This document shows positions 38,361-49,056 of a DNA stretch of 64,000 nt, piece after piece. The stretch spans positions 22,445,063-22,509,062 of the forward strand of contig NC_133063.1 of assembly GCF_048771995.1 (NCBI RefSeq), in the 5' to 3' direction. The stretch is from Taeniopygia guttata. Its lineage: Eukaryota; Chordata; Aves; Passeriformes; Estrildidae. Each line of letters opens with the position of its first letter. The stretch's first letter is position 1. The translations under genes and the position numbers were made by a program. Below the pieces are notes generated by a model. That model was not told the origin of the DNA, did not search any database, and worked only from the letters and a program-made list of their open reading frames with translations.

Positions 38361-39415
38361 GTGGTCATAAAGAAAATAAATCTCCAAGGACTGAGGAAGA
38401 AGGAACTAAAAGTCAATGAACTCATGGTCATGAAGATAAATAAGAATCCCAACCTGGTCAACTACTTAGGCAGGTGAGTTGTTGCAAATGTTTGTTTACA
38501 TATTGCAAACATCCAAGGTAAAATTCCGCTTTGTTCACTGGCAAAAAATAGAGCTGTAATTATTGGTTAATTATTATTGCTCTGCTCATCTCCAGTGGAT
38601 GGGAAGAGAGTGCACCTTGCTTGCATGAGTCTTCCCCGACACACATAGTTTGGAAATTATTCGAAAACCTGCATCAGTCATATCTTACTAAATTAATAGG
38701 CTGTAAGTTCACAGCCACCACATTATTTTGGGACTTGATTTTTTTCAACAGTCTTCTTATGTCCAGGTAGACTAACATGGATTTCCCGTGGATTGTGTCC
38801 CCTCTTTCCCATTGCTTTGCATGCCAGGAAGACTAGGTGCTTATTTCCAGAATCACACAGTGCGACAGGTTTTGTATCTGTTCCTAAACTGCAGTTTTTA
38901 CTTCCTGGCTGTTTAAGACATCTCCATTTTCACAGCTGTTCCTTTCTTCTTGAGACAGGTTGCAAACAACACACAGCCGAGAGGGAAACTCTATTCCTTT
39001 TATTCTGTCCTGTCATAAAGGAACCTGGAAACAAGAATCAATCAAGAAAACAAACTAGCCACGCATGTTTATTTCCATGCTCTTGTTTACGTCTTTCAGC
39101 TACCTTGTGGCTAAGCAATTCTGGCTGGTTATAGAGTACATGGATGGAGGCACTCTGAGTGATGTCATCAGCAAGACCTACCTGTGTGAAGATTACATGG
39201 CAGCCATCTGTCGGGAGGTCAGGGATCCCACCTGTGCTTCAGAGGGCTTGGGCAGGATTGTCTGGGAAACAGGGGCTCAGACCTGGAGGGATTTCATGTG
39301 CCAAGCTTTGTTTCTGTGTTGCTGATATGCTGTGGGCACGTAAAAGCATCTCAAGTGAAATGCCTGGAGTGCCCCTGCACTCACTGTACTCAGTTCTTGT
39401 ACTCTTATCCCTGCT

Positions 39416-40821
39416 TGTCATGGTTTGACACGGGAAGAGAATTTTTTTTTAGAAGGAAGAGGTTCACCAGTCAGGGGTCAGGTTTAGATACTGACACTTG
39501 GGGTGACCAATTGAAGGTGGACACGCCTCTGAGAACACAGAGGGGTTAAAAGCGGAATTCCCAGGAGGACTCGTCCTTCTTTGGTTCCGGTCACCGCATG
39601 GTACGGACCTCTCCCCTGCCCAGCCCGGGCTGGGTGGGGGAGGGGAGCCATGCGGCCTGTGGAGGTAGGCCCAAGGGTGGAGGGGCTGCAACCAGACCTG
39701 GCCCCCTGCAGATGGAAGGGTGGAGAAATCTGGGATGTCTCCGCTCCCCCCAGAGTCTCTCTATCTCCCAGGAGAGAAAAAGAGACAGAGACTCGGTGGT
39801 TTTATCAGCAGTTCGCCGCAGGGAAGGAGAAGAGCGGGGGGGCCGCAAGGTGCCCAGCCGGGCTGTGGGAGCTGGAGCCTGGGCAGCGAGCCATCCTTGG
39901 GAGTTGGGACTTTTAACCCTTCCTGAGAAATGAAGGCTTTATGAAATATTACTCCTCCTGAATTTGAAGAAAAGAGAGACAGCTTGAAACCTCAGATGTT
40001 TAGAGAAGAAGGTTGGGGGCAGATGATAGAGTGGCTTTTTGGCTGGACTCTGCTTGTTTACCATAGACTGAACCACTCTTTCTTTTCAAGAGGGACTGCA
40101 TTTTAGGGGGATGCATTGGTGGGCCAAGAGACCTTCTGCAGCAACTACCAGTTTTGGAGTGGACATAGAGAGAGCTGAGGAGGGTGTGAGGATGCCCTCC
40201 ATCTTCAGGAAGAAGAGAAGGCGATCTCTGTCTTTTGGACCCTCGGCCCCAGGGGAAAATGGGGGGGACTCTAGTCCCGAAATGCGATACTGGACTGTTG
40301 TTCCTGGTGGTCCTTGGCAAAGCATCCTTAAAGGGGCCCTATAAGCAGTCTCTGTCCATGCCCGGTGGTGAGAGCACTGTGACATGGAGAGGAGAATGTC
40401 ACACTGGCCCGGTGTGTCTGGGCGGTGCCACGTGTGACATTGGAAACACAAAAGGTGGCAGTTGTGTTTCCTGGGGGTCTATGGTTGCAAGGGGGACTCC
40501 TCTCTTCCCCGATGGACTCAGTATTGATTATATTGAAGGGTGAAAACTTGATTAAGGATCCAAATGGGTCTCGCTGGGGTTTGGTGGAGTTGGGTGGAGG
40601 GAGGAGAAATGTTTTGGAAGGTTTTCATTTCGAATTTTTTGTGGTTTTTTCTTTCCTTTCTTTTCCTTTTATAGTAGTAGTAGTAGTAGTGTAATAAAGC
40701 TTTTTCTTTTGTTATTAAGTTTGGCCTGCTTTGCTCTGTTCTTGATCACATTTCACAGCATTTGATTGGTAAGTTGTATTTTCATGGGGCGCTGGCATTG
40801 TGCCAGCGTCAAACCATGACA
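39416..40821 (+). mobile_element. ERVL-type solo LTR with perfect 14-bp inverted ends
   Basis: The element starts TGTCATGGTTTGAC and ends GTCAAACCATGACA, an exact 14-bp inverted repeat. CTGCT directly flanks it at 39411-39415 and 40822-40826, a 5-bp target duplication. AATAAA at 40693-40698 follows a short TAG trinucleotide run (40672-40690). Length is 1406 bp with no retroviral genes. The family is a passerine ERVL-like LTR as I recall it. Intact ends and duplication suggest a fairly young insertion into a PAK3-like intron. Confidence 0.88.
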
Positions 40822-42609
40822 CTGCTGTTGTATTCTCACTCTGCCTCCTGTATTTGTATTTGCTCTTCTCCACCTTGCCTCCCTAAACTTTTATCTCGAG
40901 CCTGTCTGTACTGCATTCCTTGCCTGTAAAAGCAAAGGTGCTCATGGCAAGAAATACTCCAAGGAAATACTCCATGGAGTATTTCACTGATTTGAAATGA
41001 TCAGCAGAGTAAAAAGAGAGACTCATTTTTCACTGTCCTCAACTGAAAAGGACAGTAGTACAGCCAAAATGCTCTTTGCTTCCGGAGGGTGACTGATGTG
41101 ATACTTCAAGTCTGTGCTGAGGCCAGCAACAAAACCTTTGTAATGCAGCCTCCAACCTAAAAGTGATCTGCTTCACACCAAAGAGACTTTTCTTTCTTGG
41201 CCAAACCCCTCATTTGTCTTCTGCGTGGAAAAAGCACATCCACTACAGCAGCAGTCATCCTGGCTGGTTTGCAGGGGACAGTCTACAACAGCAGGTGCTG
41301 TTGCTCTTTCAAAAGCTGACATGCCTTTCCTTAGAAAGGTTCTGCTCTGCAAGTGTTGGAGCAGAAAGCTCCTCCTCTCAATGGCACTGTGTTCTGCCAT
41401 TACTCGCCATTCCCCTGGGGAATGGGAATCTTTTAGAGCTGTTTCCTTTCTTGTGTGATGAAATCACATCACTGATTTTGCCCTCCTGCTTCTGTTTTCT
41501 CTCTCAGTGCCTGCAAGGACTGGATTTTCTTCATTTGAACCACATGGTCTATTGAGATATGAAGAGCGACAACATCCTTCTCAGAACTGACGGCTCTGTC
41601 AAGCTGGGTCAGTATAATTCCTGGTCAGGTGCAGCGTTCAGGGATGTGGGGTGAAGGGCTGCTTTGAGTGACTGCCAGATTCCCAGAAATGGTGCTGGTG
41701 GCAGTGCATGGTTCCCCCCTGTGAGCTGATGACACGGTTGCAAGGTGCACAGAGGTATGAGGAACCACGAGAAGTCAAGAGTGGTGTTGGTGTGTTTGTG
41801 TCTCTTCTAGAGGGAGGGAACTACAATCTAAAGCTTCAGAGGAATAACGGCCACTGCTGTAAGCAACATTAAAAATACTGGGATCTTTTGGATGTGGCCA
41901 GTTCCATACTTGGCTAAAGCCCCAAAGAAACCAAGCATGGACAGTTCTCGAAGAGATTCAACAGCACATTCTTAGACTGAGAGTAGGAAATTCTTTTGCT
42001 TGGTTTTCTAACTTGAGGTGGCTTTCATGGTATGTTTTTGTTCCACAGCTGACTTTGGCCTCTTTGCTCAGCTCACCCCTGAGCAGCGTAGACGGAGCTC
42101 AGTGGCCGGCATTTCTGGCTGGATGCTGCCTGAAGTGCTGACAGGTCAACCATATGGCCCCAAAGTGGACATATGGTCTTTTGGAATTATGGGCATTGAA
42201 ATGGTGGAACGAGAAGTTCCTCACAGGAATGAAACTCCTGTCTCGGTAAGGTGCAAATACTCCCTGATCCTGCTTATCTTTCTCACCTGTCCTATGTCCT
42301 GTGTGCCATTGGACAAAGTCCCATTGCCATCTGCTGGCACCACTTCCACCAAGGTCCCCTTCTAAAAATGTCCCTGCAGCACATCAGCATCTGCTGTCGA
42401 TTTGGTTGCATCAGAAGGGAAGTGGCAGTTCAGACACCTAACCAATTCAGAAACCTGCCATTTTGGCCTCCAGCCATGCCTGACATTTCCCATTTGCTTT
42501 TTGAACCCTGTTGGTGCTCAGGCTCTGAAAGACAAGAATTTTTCAGTGGAGAGGTTAGACATGTGATAAATATCCTGAGAAATGGAGGTTAGACTTTCCC
42601 AGTTTCAAT

Positions 42610-43158
42610 GAAAAAGAAAAAGAAAAAGAAAAAGAAAAAGAAAAAGAAAAAGAAAAAGAAAAAGAAAAAGAAAAAGAAAAAGAAAAAGAAAAAGAAAAAG
42701 AAAAAGAAAAAGAAAAAGAAAAAGAAAAAGAAAAAGAAAAAGAAAAAGAAAAAGAAAAAAAGAAAAGAAAAAGAAAAAGAAAAAGAAAAAGAAAAAGAAA
42801 AAGAAAAAGAAAAAGAAAAAGAAAAAGAAAGAAAAAGAAAAAGAAAAAGAAAAAGAAAAAGAAAAAGAAAAAGAAAAAGAAAAAGAAAAAGAAAAAGAAA
42901 AAGAAAAAGAAAAAGAAAAAGAAAAAGAAAAAGAAAAAGAAAAAGAAAAAGAAAAAGAAAAAGAAAGAGAAAGAGAAAGAGAAAGAGAAAGAAAAAGAAA
43001 AAGAAAAAAAAAGAAAAAGAAAAAGAAAAAGAAAAAGAAAAAGAAAAAGAAAAAGAAAAAGAAAAAGAAAAAGAAAAAGAAAAAGAAAAAGAAAAAGAAA
43101 AAGAAAAAGAAAAAGAAAAAAGAAAAAGAAAAAGAAAAAGAAAAAGAAAAAGAAAGAA
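42610..43158. repeat. 549-bp pure purine tract, (AAAAAG)n
   Basis: A hexanucleotide AAAAAG/GAAAAA array with minor unit slips and a GAAAGA variant patch at about 42,963-42,993. There is not one pyrimidine on the plus strand over 549 bases. It lies in the PAK3-like intron after the 42049-42245 exon, 27 bases from the next solo LTR. Confidence 0.97.
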
Positions 43159-43185
43159 CCACCAAAGCAATGCCTAAGTAGTTTT

Positions 43186-43790
43186 GTGTAGGAACGCTGG
43201 TGGGTAGGACGGCGCGAATGGACGGAGACGAGAGATCTTTGAAGCCAGGTCTTGGAGCTCTCGGTTTATTGCAAAGGGTGTGGATGCAGGGCCCTGCTTG
43301 GAGCTGCCAGCCACAGCTCAGAGCAGGCCCGAAAGAGGAGCCCAAAAGAGAGACCCGAAAGAGTGAGGAACTTCCTGTTACAATACAATAAATCTTCTTC
43401 TGTGCTGAATATTGTAATTTTCACTAACCAATCTAGTATAAGATACAAATCCTAGAGCATTTACCCACAGCCTATAAGAATCATTACATTACCATACTGT
43501 GTTACAGTTTAAACCCTAAAAACTACTTTTTCTACTCTTTGAACTCCTTCTGCCAAGCTAGTAGGGTCTGCTCTGACCCTTGGACCTGTCTGCAAGCAGA
43601 GGGTATTGTTTAATCAAAAGGGGATTACCTTCAGCTGGCCATACCATTGTTTTCCAGTTGTTCAGTAACTAAGGCTTGTAACTATCTCATAGCTTACTTT
43701 CATTTCAATCTTGCTTACAGTTTCTATATTCTCAAAATCTTTTGCCAGGCAATCATATTCATAAGGTTTTCCTGTTTCATTTTCCCCAAC
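43186..43790 (-). mobile_element. Solo LTR, minus strand, ERVK-like
   Basis: On the minus strand it reads GTTGGGGAAAATGAAAC... to ...GTTCCTACAC. AGTTTT flanks both ends (43180-43185 and 43791-43796), fitting a 6-bp target duplication; shifting one base gives TG...CA ends. A minus-strand AATAAA is at 43265-43270 in the G/C-richer R/U5 part. No internal genes are attached. Confidence 0.75.
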
Positions 43791-43796
43791 AGTTTT

Positions 43797-45167
43797 GCTT
43801 TATTTTTTTAACCATAGCACATCAATTTTCCTCCATACTGTAGCATCTTTTCCAAATCCCGTGGGTCTTGAAAACTTTCGGGCTTTCAAATCATCTGTAC
43901 ATTGTTCAGTCATGTGTGTGAGTGGCCAGTTAGAATTGTACACTAAACCCTTGGCTGTTTCTGGGTACTTTAGCAACTTAATGAGCTTGCAGCCAGGTGC
44001 CTGGGGCTGGGATCCAACGTGGGCGGTTGATACTGGTGCTGTGTTCCTTTACCACAGGAGCAGGGCCATCCCTGGCTTCCACAGTTCTAAGGACATTGAG
44101 GACTCCAGCTCCCCACCATGTCCAGTGGCTGAGCTCAGCTGCAGAGAGACAGGATAAAACCCTCTTTGTGACCTCTCAGGGTGTGGGAAAAGGAAAGAAA
44201 GCTGCCCTAATTATTTATACGCAAGGGGAGTGTTTACTGTTTTAGGCTTGGAAATTTTCCTCTGGGTTGAAGACGATAATAACAAAGTCTTTTTGGTCAC
44301 CATCTATTTCAGTGCCACCAGCACAGAGCTGTTACTATTGTGATGGGCATTTTTCTGGAGACCAGGCTGCAGCCTGGTGTCATGGAGAGCCTGTCAAAAC
44401 CTCCCACTTCTTACAGACATTTTTTGCGATGGGGACGCCATTAATGCATTGACTTGAGTATACAAATGAGCAGAGGGTGACCATCGGGATGGTGCTTCTT
44501 CCTCTGATTTGACCTTGGAAAGGTTTCCTTTTGCCACACAAGGAAGCTGAAACGTGCAGCTGAGAGACAGAGCTGCAGGTGGCTCCTGTGTGCCTAAGCC
44601 GGCATTTTCATCCCAATATATTTGCGCAGACATCCTCAAGTGTCTGTGTTGAATATGAGATTCCGAATGTTTGTTGCCTTACCTTGAGGAATAGCTGGTG
44701 GATTGCCTTTCTTGCCTTCCATGTACCACTGTTTTCTAGAAGAGGACAAGAAGCTCAATGAGTTTTGGTTTATGACCACTGTGCTTAAGGGACCAACAAG
44801 CACTGCAGTGATGCCTTTCATGTACTAATCCTTGGAAATAGTAGAGTTAGTTAGTGTAGCAGAGTCTGTCTTCCGAAAAGGCTTTCAAGCTGGTGTTAAT
44901 CCTCCAAGAAGGAAACATGCTTTACTGATGTAGCTTACACTAAATAGGTCAGTCAATGAAATCAGCTGCCAAGGCAAGATCTGCTGAATGTTGGAAAAGC
45001 TGTGGCTGCATCAGAGTTTGGGTTTTTGGTTAGTAGGGAAAGTCATCTCTGGGCCTCTACCAGGGCAGAAACTGCCACTGAAGAACAGAGGTTAAACAAT
45101 GGGTTCTGGGAGAGCAGTTACAGATGGGAAAGAAGCAGGTGGAGCCTCGTGTTTCCTTTTCCTGCAG
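43797..45167. other. PAK3-like intron, unassigned
   Basis: No exon or repeat is recognised; short open frames are not protein-like. Confidence 0.45.
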
Positions 45168-45424
45168 GCGCAACTCCTGATAGCCAGAGGAGAGAGACCA
45201 CAGCTGCGGAAGCCCAACCCAACCGATTCTCACCTTCCCTGCGTGACTTTCTGAGCTGCTGCCTGCAGGCAGACAAGGAGCGGCACTGGTCTGCCAAGGA
45301 GCTCCTGCAGGCAAAATGACAAGGGGCTGAGGTGAAACAGTGTGCGAGGGATGGGCTCCTCCTCCACCGAGGTCCGAGGCATCAGATGAGCCCCCTTCCC
45401 CCTCTCCTCCACTCTTGGTGATGT

Positions 45425-45885
45425 TCAAATGAAAACGGTGAAGAACCCTAGACTGGGCTGAGCTGGCAGGGCTCTGTAAAGGTCATCTGGTCCAAGTGTC
45501 CTGCAATGAGCAGGGACATCTTTAAAGAGATCAGGATGCTCAGCGCACTGTCCCACCTGACCTGGAATGCTTGCAGGGATGGGGCACCTACAAGCTCTTG
45601 GGACAACCTGTGCCAGGGTGGCACCACGCTCCAAGTAAACAAGGTCTTCCGTAGACCTACTCTGACTTGATCCCCATTTTGTATAAAATTATTTGACCAC
45701 ATTCTACTGAAACTGGACCCGATAATAAAAGACGTCCCCCACTTTCTTCAGAGCCACTCTGAAGTCTTGGAAAGCAGCAATAAAGTCTCCCTGGCGCCTG
45801 CTCTTCACAAAACTGAATAACTCCACCTCTCTCTGCATTTCCTGAGAGGACAGGTGTTCTGTTTTCTGGCTGTTTCTGTCACTCT
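45425..45885 (-). mobile_element. CR1 LINE fragment, minus strand
   Basis: The plus strand shows the reverse complement of the CR1 3' region: GGTCATCTGGTCCAAGTGTC, then CAATGAGCAGGGACATCTTT, GGGATGGGGCACCTAC, and a tail ending near CCTGAGAGGACAGGTG. The terminal octamer repeat is not preserved at the left edge. It lies in the last PAK3-like intron, opposite in strand to the gene. Confidence 0.85.
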
Positions 45886-46797
45886 GTTTTGTAGTTGAGT
45901 GGTGTGTTCTGTTTTACCTAACAGCAAAAGAATAGAAGTAGAGCATTATAGAGAGACATGAAATGGTGGTGGAGGAACCCAAGGCTGCCAGTCCTGGCAC
46001 AGCACTCTGGAGAGATTTGGCTGTGGGCAGGAGGGGCTTTGAGGGACTCACTGTGAGCCTCTGAGGGGCCCTGGTTTCTGCCCTCCACCCCACCCTTAGA
46101 GGTTTCTGGCACACAAACAGGGACAGGTGAGAGGGACTTGCCCCAGCCCCGTCTGCTGCCTGGCACCGTCAGGCAGAGGGGAACTGTCCCAGGCTGACTG
46201 CCAGGTTGTGTGGCAGAGAGGGAACTGCAGGACCCAGCGCCACTCGGCTGGCCCTGTGGGAAGGAAGGTGCCATCCCACACAGGAGGGGCAGGGCATGGA
46301 AAGGCAGACACTGCTTTGTGTGCCTGTGGAAATTAGCACGGTGCCTGTCTTTCCAAGAGAGGGACCTATGGGAATCATTGGAGCTTCCTGAAAGGAAGAA
46401 AACCCAGGGACAGAAAGCACCATTTCTAGAGCACTGGCAGGGCAAAAATTCCAGCAAGATGGAGAAACCAGAATAAATGGATGAGTGGGATTCTGGGCCA
46501 GGTTTGCCTGTGATGGCAAGGTCCTGCACTAAAAGATGGAGGTGCAGATGGTCCCGTCACTCCTCTTTTTGGGTCTTTGTAGGAACTAGAGGAATCCTGA
46601 TTGAGTTTTTGAAGGATTGAGCTTGGAAAGTCATGGCTCACTGTTCTTGTTGTTCTTTTCTTTCCTGTGGACAGCATCCATTTGTAACATCAGCCAAGCC
46701 AGCGTCCACCCTGGCACCACTCATCAATTCAGTGAAGAAGAAGAAGAAGGACAAGACAAAAATGTAACAATCAAGAGGACAACTCCATAACCAAGTT

Positions 46798-46890
46798 AGA
46801 GTAGGACTGTGGAGTAGGACTCTAGAGTAGGATTGTTGAGTAGTTTTCTAGTATAGGTTTATAGAGTAGGATTTTAATTAAATAAAGTTT
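46798..46890 (+). other. PAK3-like 3' UTR, short imperfect repeat and poly(A) signal
   Basis: After the stop codon, several variants of GAGTAGGATT or GAGTAGGACT follow one another about 14 bp apart up to 46872. AATAAA then occurs at 46881-46886. This fits the end of the ancestral transcript. Confidence 0.55.
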
Positions 46891-48345
46891 CTGAAACCAA
46901 CTCGGTTGGAAAATTCCCCTCCTTCTGACCCCTTCAGAAAACTCAACATTTCCTTCTGAATTGCCAGTTGTTTTTTATGGGTGTTAAGTCACACTTATGG
47001 CTTCTTTTGTATGGTTTTTATGTGGGGGAAGGCTCTTCTTCATTCATCCTCTGCAGACCACGTTGTCTTTGGAATATGGCACACTGGCCCAATTTGGCAC
47101 ATCTCTGGCACTTCCAGCTGAGGCAGAAAGGGCAATGGCATTTGCAGGAAAAACCAAAGGGCAAATGGGGCAGCCAAAACATGCTGCGCAGATGCAGGCC
47201 TTCAGCTGTGACTCAAGAGCATTTGGGTGCCTGCCACTTGGATTTGTATGACGAAGGGCAATGTCTTTGGCCGGAGGAGAGCCTTGCTCAGCGGAGAAAG
47301 CAGAAAGATCAGAGAGGTGCTCTGAAAGGTCTCCTGCGGTGCAGAGCTGTCAGCGAGTGTGAGGTGAGAGCGGGCCTGGCCTTGCCCGGCGTGGAGCCGC
47401 AGCAGAGCCCTGGCAGAGCCCGGAGCAGCCTGAGCCTGGGCAGGGGCAGGCTGCAAGGAGGCTCTTGTAGCTGCAGGAGGCACAGCCCGGCCCTGCGTGC
47501 CTCTTGCTGCTGTCATGAATGAGGTGCCATATGTCAAATTTAATAAACAAAAATATTTAAAATGTAGCAGCAATTTTGATTGAGGTATAAAAAAATATAA
47601 AATAATAATAAAATCAAATATAGTGAAGGAGTTACAAATATAAATTTGGCAGTGGTTCAGATAAAGCATAAGCAAAACCAATCGGGGTACAGGGAGGACC
47701 TCCCAGCCTGCTGCACGTACAAAAGGCAAAAAATCCAAGCTCAACCTTTATATTTTATGCTAATACATATTCATCAATAGTTTCTGTAAATCTCCTCCCA
47801 GTTTTGGTTCTTGAAATCTATCTCACTATATTACACAGCACATGTGCCCATTGTTGCTGGGGGGGTCTTCTGGACTCTTCAGGGATCTTCTTGGATGAAG
47901 GCCAATGGCCTTCCTCACTGTCCTCTGAATAACCTGGCAGGTTGTGCATGCGCACTGAGCTTGGTGTTATAAAAGCAAGAATTATGTTCCAGTTTTGGGT
48001 TCTCTTTATGGAATTATATCAACTTATTAGTCTTCAAGGGCGTTCTTGCCTAAGAAGTTGCCGGGACTTTCATTTGTCTCAATGCTGACTCTGCTCTTGG
48101 AGTTTTTCCCAGTTTTGTCCTTTGCAAGGCCGTTTGTGTTAAAATATCTCAGTACTCTATCCTGTATCTTATGAACATCTGCGAACATCTGTTTTGTGAT
48201 GCTAATTACATATCACTTCTCTCTATTACTTTTTAATAAATATTTTCTAAGATATTGATAAAGTTACAATTATTAGCACAAATCATATTCATTTATCACA
48301 ACTCTATGTGGCTTTGTTTGAAGGTACAGGTTCGAAGCAAACTCC
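46891..48345. other. Unassigned; possible minus-strand LTR at about 47,520-48,310
   Basis: An open frame at 46968-47522 (184 codons, plus) is not recognised and has a low-complexity Arg/Ser-rich end. From 47,520 the sequence becomes AT-rich, with TTTAATAAA-like motifs and a segment at 47,680-47,720 that resembles retroviral U5 text on the minus strand. Ends are not defined. Confidence 0.35.
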
Positions 48346-48710
48346 CTTGGTTCCTCCCTGAGCCCTGGCCAAGAGGAGGATGAAACCCGATGTTCCTGCA
48401 CTAGAAGTTATGGTAGCTTGTTTATTCAACAGTATAAAATCTGGGCCCTCTCACAGCAAGGCTGGCGGCCTCTCCTGAGGGTGGGCAAACCATACAGGAA
48501 TTCACAGTTACTGGGAGTGCTTCTCCAACCCTTTGGTGTGACAGGGCACCCCCAGCTGACGTGTCTGTCAGGACAATGGTCAAGCATAGGGGTAACTGGT
48601 GATGTATCTTTTGTAGTAATAATCAGGTGCATTGTTTAACTTGTCCTTTTGTACTTCTTTGCTGCTTTGCCCTACAGTAAATTACACTTCTTCCTTGAGT
48701 TGCAGGGGGT
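48346..48710. repeat. Dispersed 0.4-kb element, copy 1
   Basis: This copy shares a colinear set of motifs with 51781-52185: CCTTGGTTCCTCC, CCAAGAGGAG, CAGCTGAYGTG, CTGGTGATGTATCT, GGTGCATTGTTTA and TACAGTAAATKACAC. It is diverged and in the same orientation. The element's identity is unknown. Confidence 0.65.
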
Positions 48711-48932
48711 GCCTTTGGTGCTGACGCTGCCAGCAAGCCATTCCCTTCAGAACTGGACTCGGTGTATCCCTTCCAACACAGAACATTCTGTGGTTCTGCG
48801 ATCAGTTCTACAAAGTCTGAATGAGTCAGAATGAGTTTCAGCTAAAACACTTGAAATTATTTGCTGAACTTTAGAGTTGATAGATAGTTCTTGTTGGTGA
48901 ATAATGGAGGGAGAGAACAGCTTCATGTGGTT

Positions 48933-49056
48933 TTTTGGGGCATTGCCCCATCTTTGTGGGTTCCTCCCTCCATTTTGGGATACCACACCTCCTTTTTGGG
49001 TATCTCCACCCAGCGATTTTGGCTTCCACTCCTTCCACTTTGTGCACCCCATCCCC
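48933..49056. repeat. Degenerate ~21-bp minisatellite
   Basis: About six units, each starting with a T-run plus GGG or TTTGTG and ending in CCACC/CCTCC-like text, at about 48933, 48953, 48973, 48993, 49017 and 49039. Confidence 0.55.

Larger units (their letters stand above)
34005..46767 (+). pseudogene. PAK3-like serine/threonine kinase pseudogene
   Basis: PAK kinases are Rac/Cdc42 effectors. Exons in order: 34005-34173 (IYTGSVTE, the segment before the kinase domain), 37534-37582 (glycine-loop region, FGDVCRALD), 38361-38473 (VVIKKINL with the ATP-binding lysine, then NPNLVNYLG), 39100-39217 (hinge, LVIEYMDGGTLSD), 41508-41607 (catalytic loop), 42049-42245 (DFG intact, then [15 protein letters not shown]), 45168-45310, and 46675-46767 with the stop. 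In the catalytic loop HRD reads Y-stop-D, the TGA being at about 41555. The exon at 45168 is 143 nt against 138 expected and is frameshifted. The APE motif reads LPE. The exon carrying the start of the glycine loop and the N-terminal GTPase-binding part were not found. Other phases still match. Passerines carry many PAK3-like copies. Confidence 0.88.

Noticed and set aside
39591-40694. ORFs of about 110 codons at 39.6-40.7 kb
   Set aside because: They lie wholly inside a solo LTR with defined ends.
42589-43345. Long open frames of Phe/Leu/Ser or Lys/Glu/Arg across 42.6-43.2 kb
   Set aside because: They are translations of the AAAAAG repeat on either strand and have no coding meaning.
46968-47522. 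184-codon ORF as a new gene
   Set aside because: No domain, unlikely composition at its end, and no promoter or splice support; left as unassigned.
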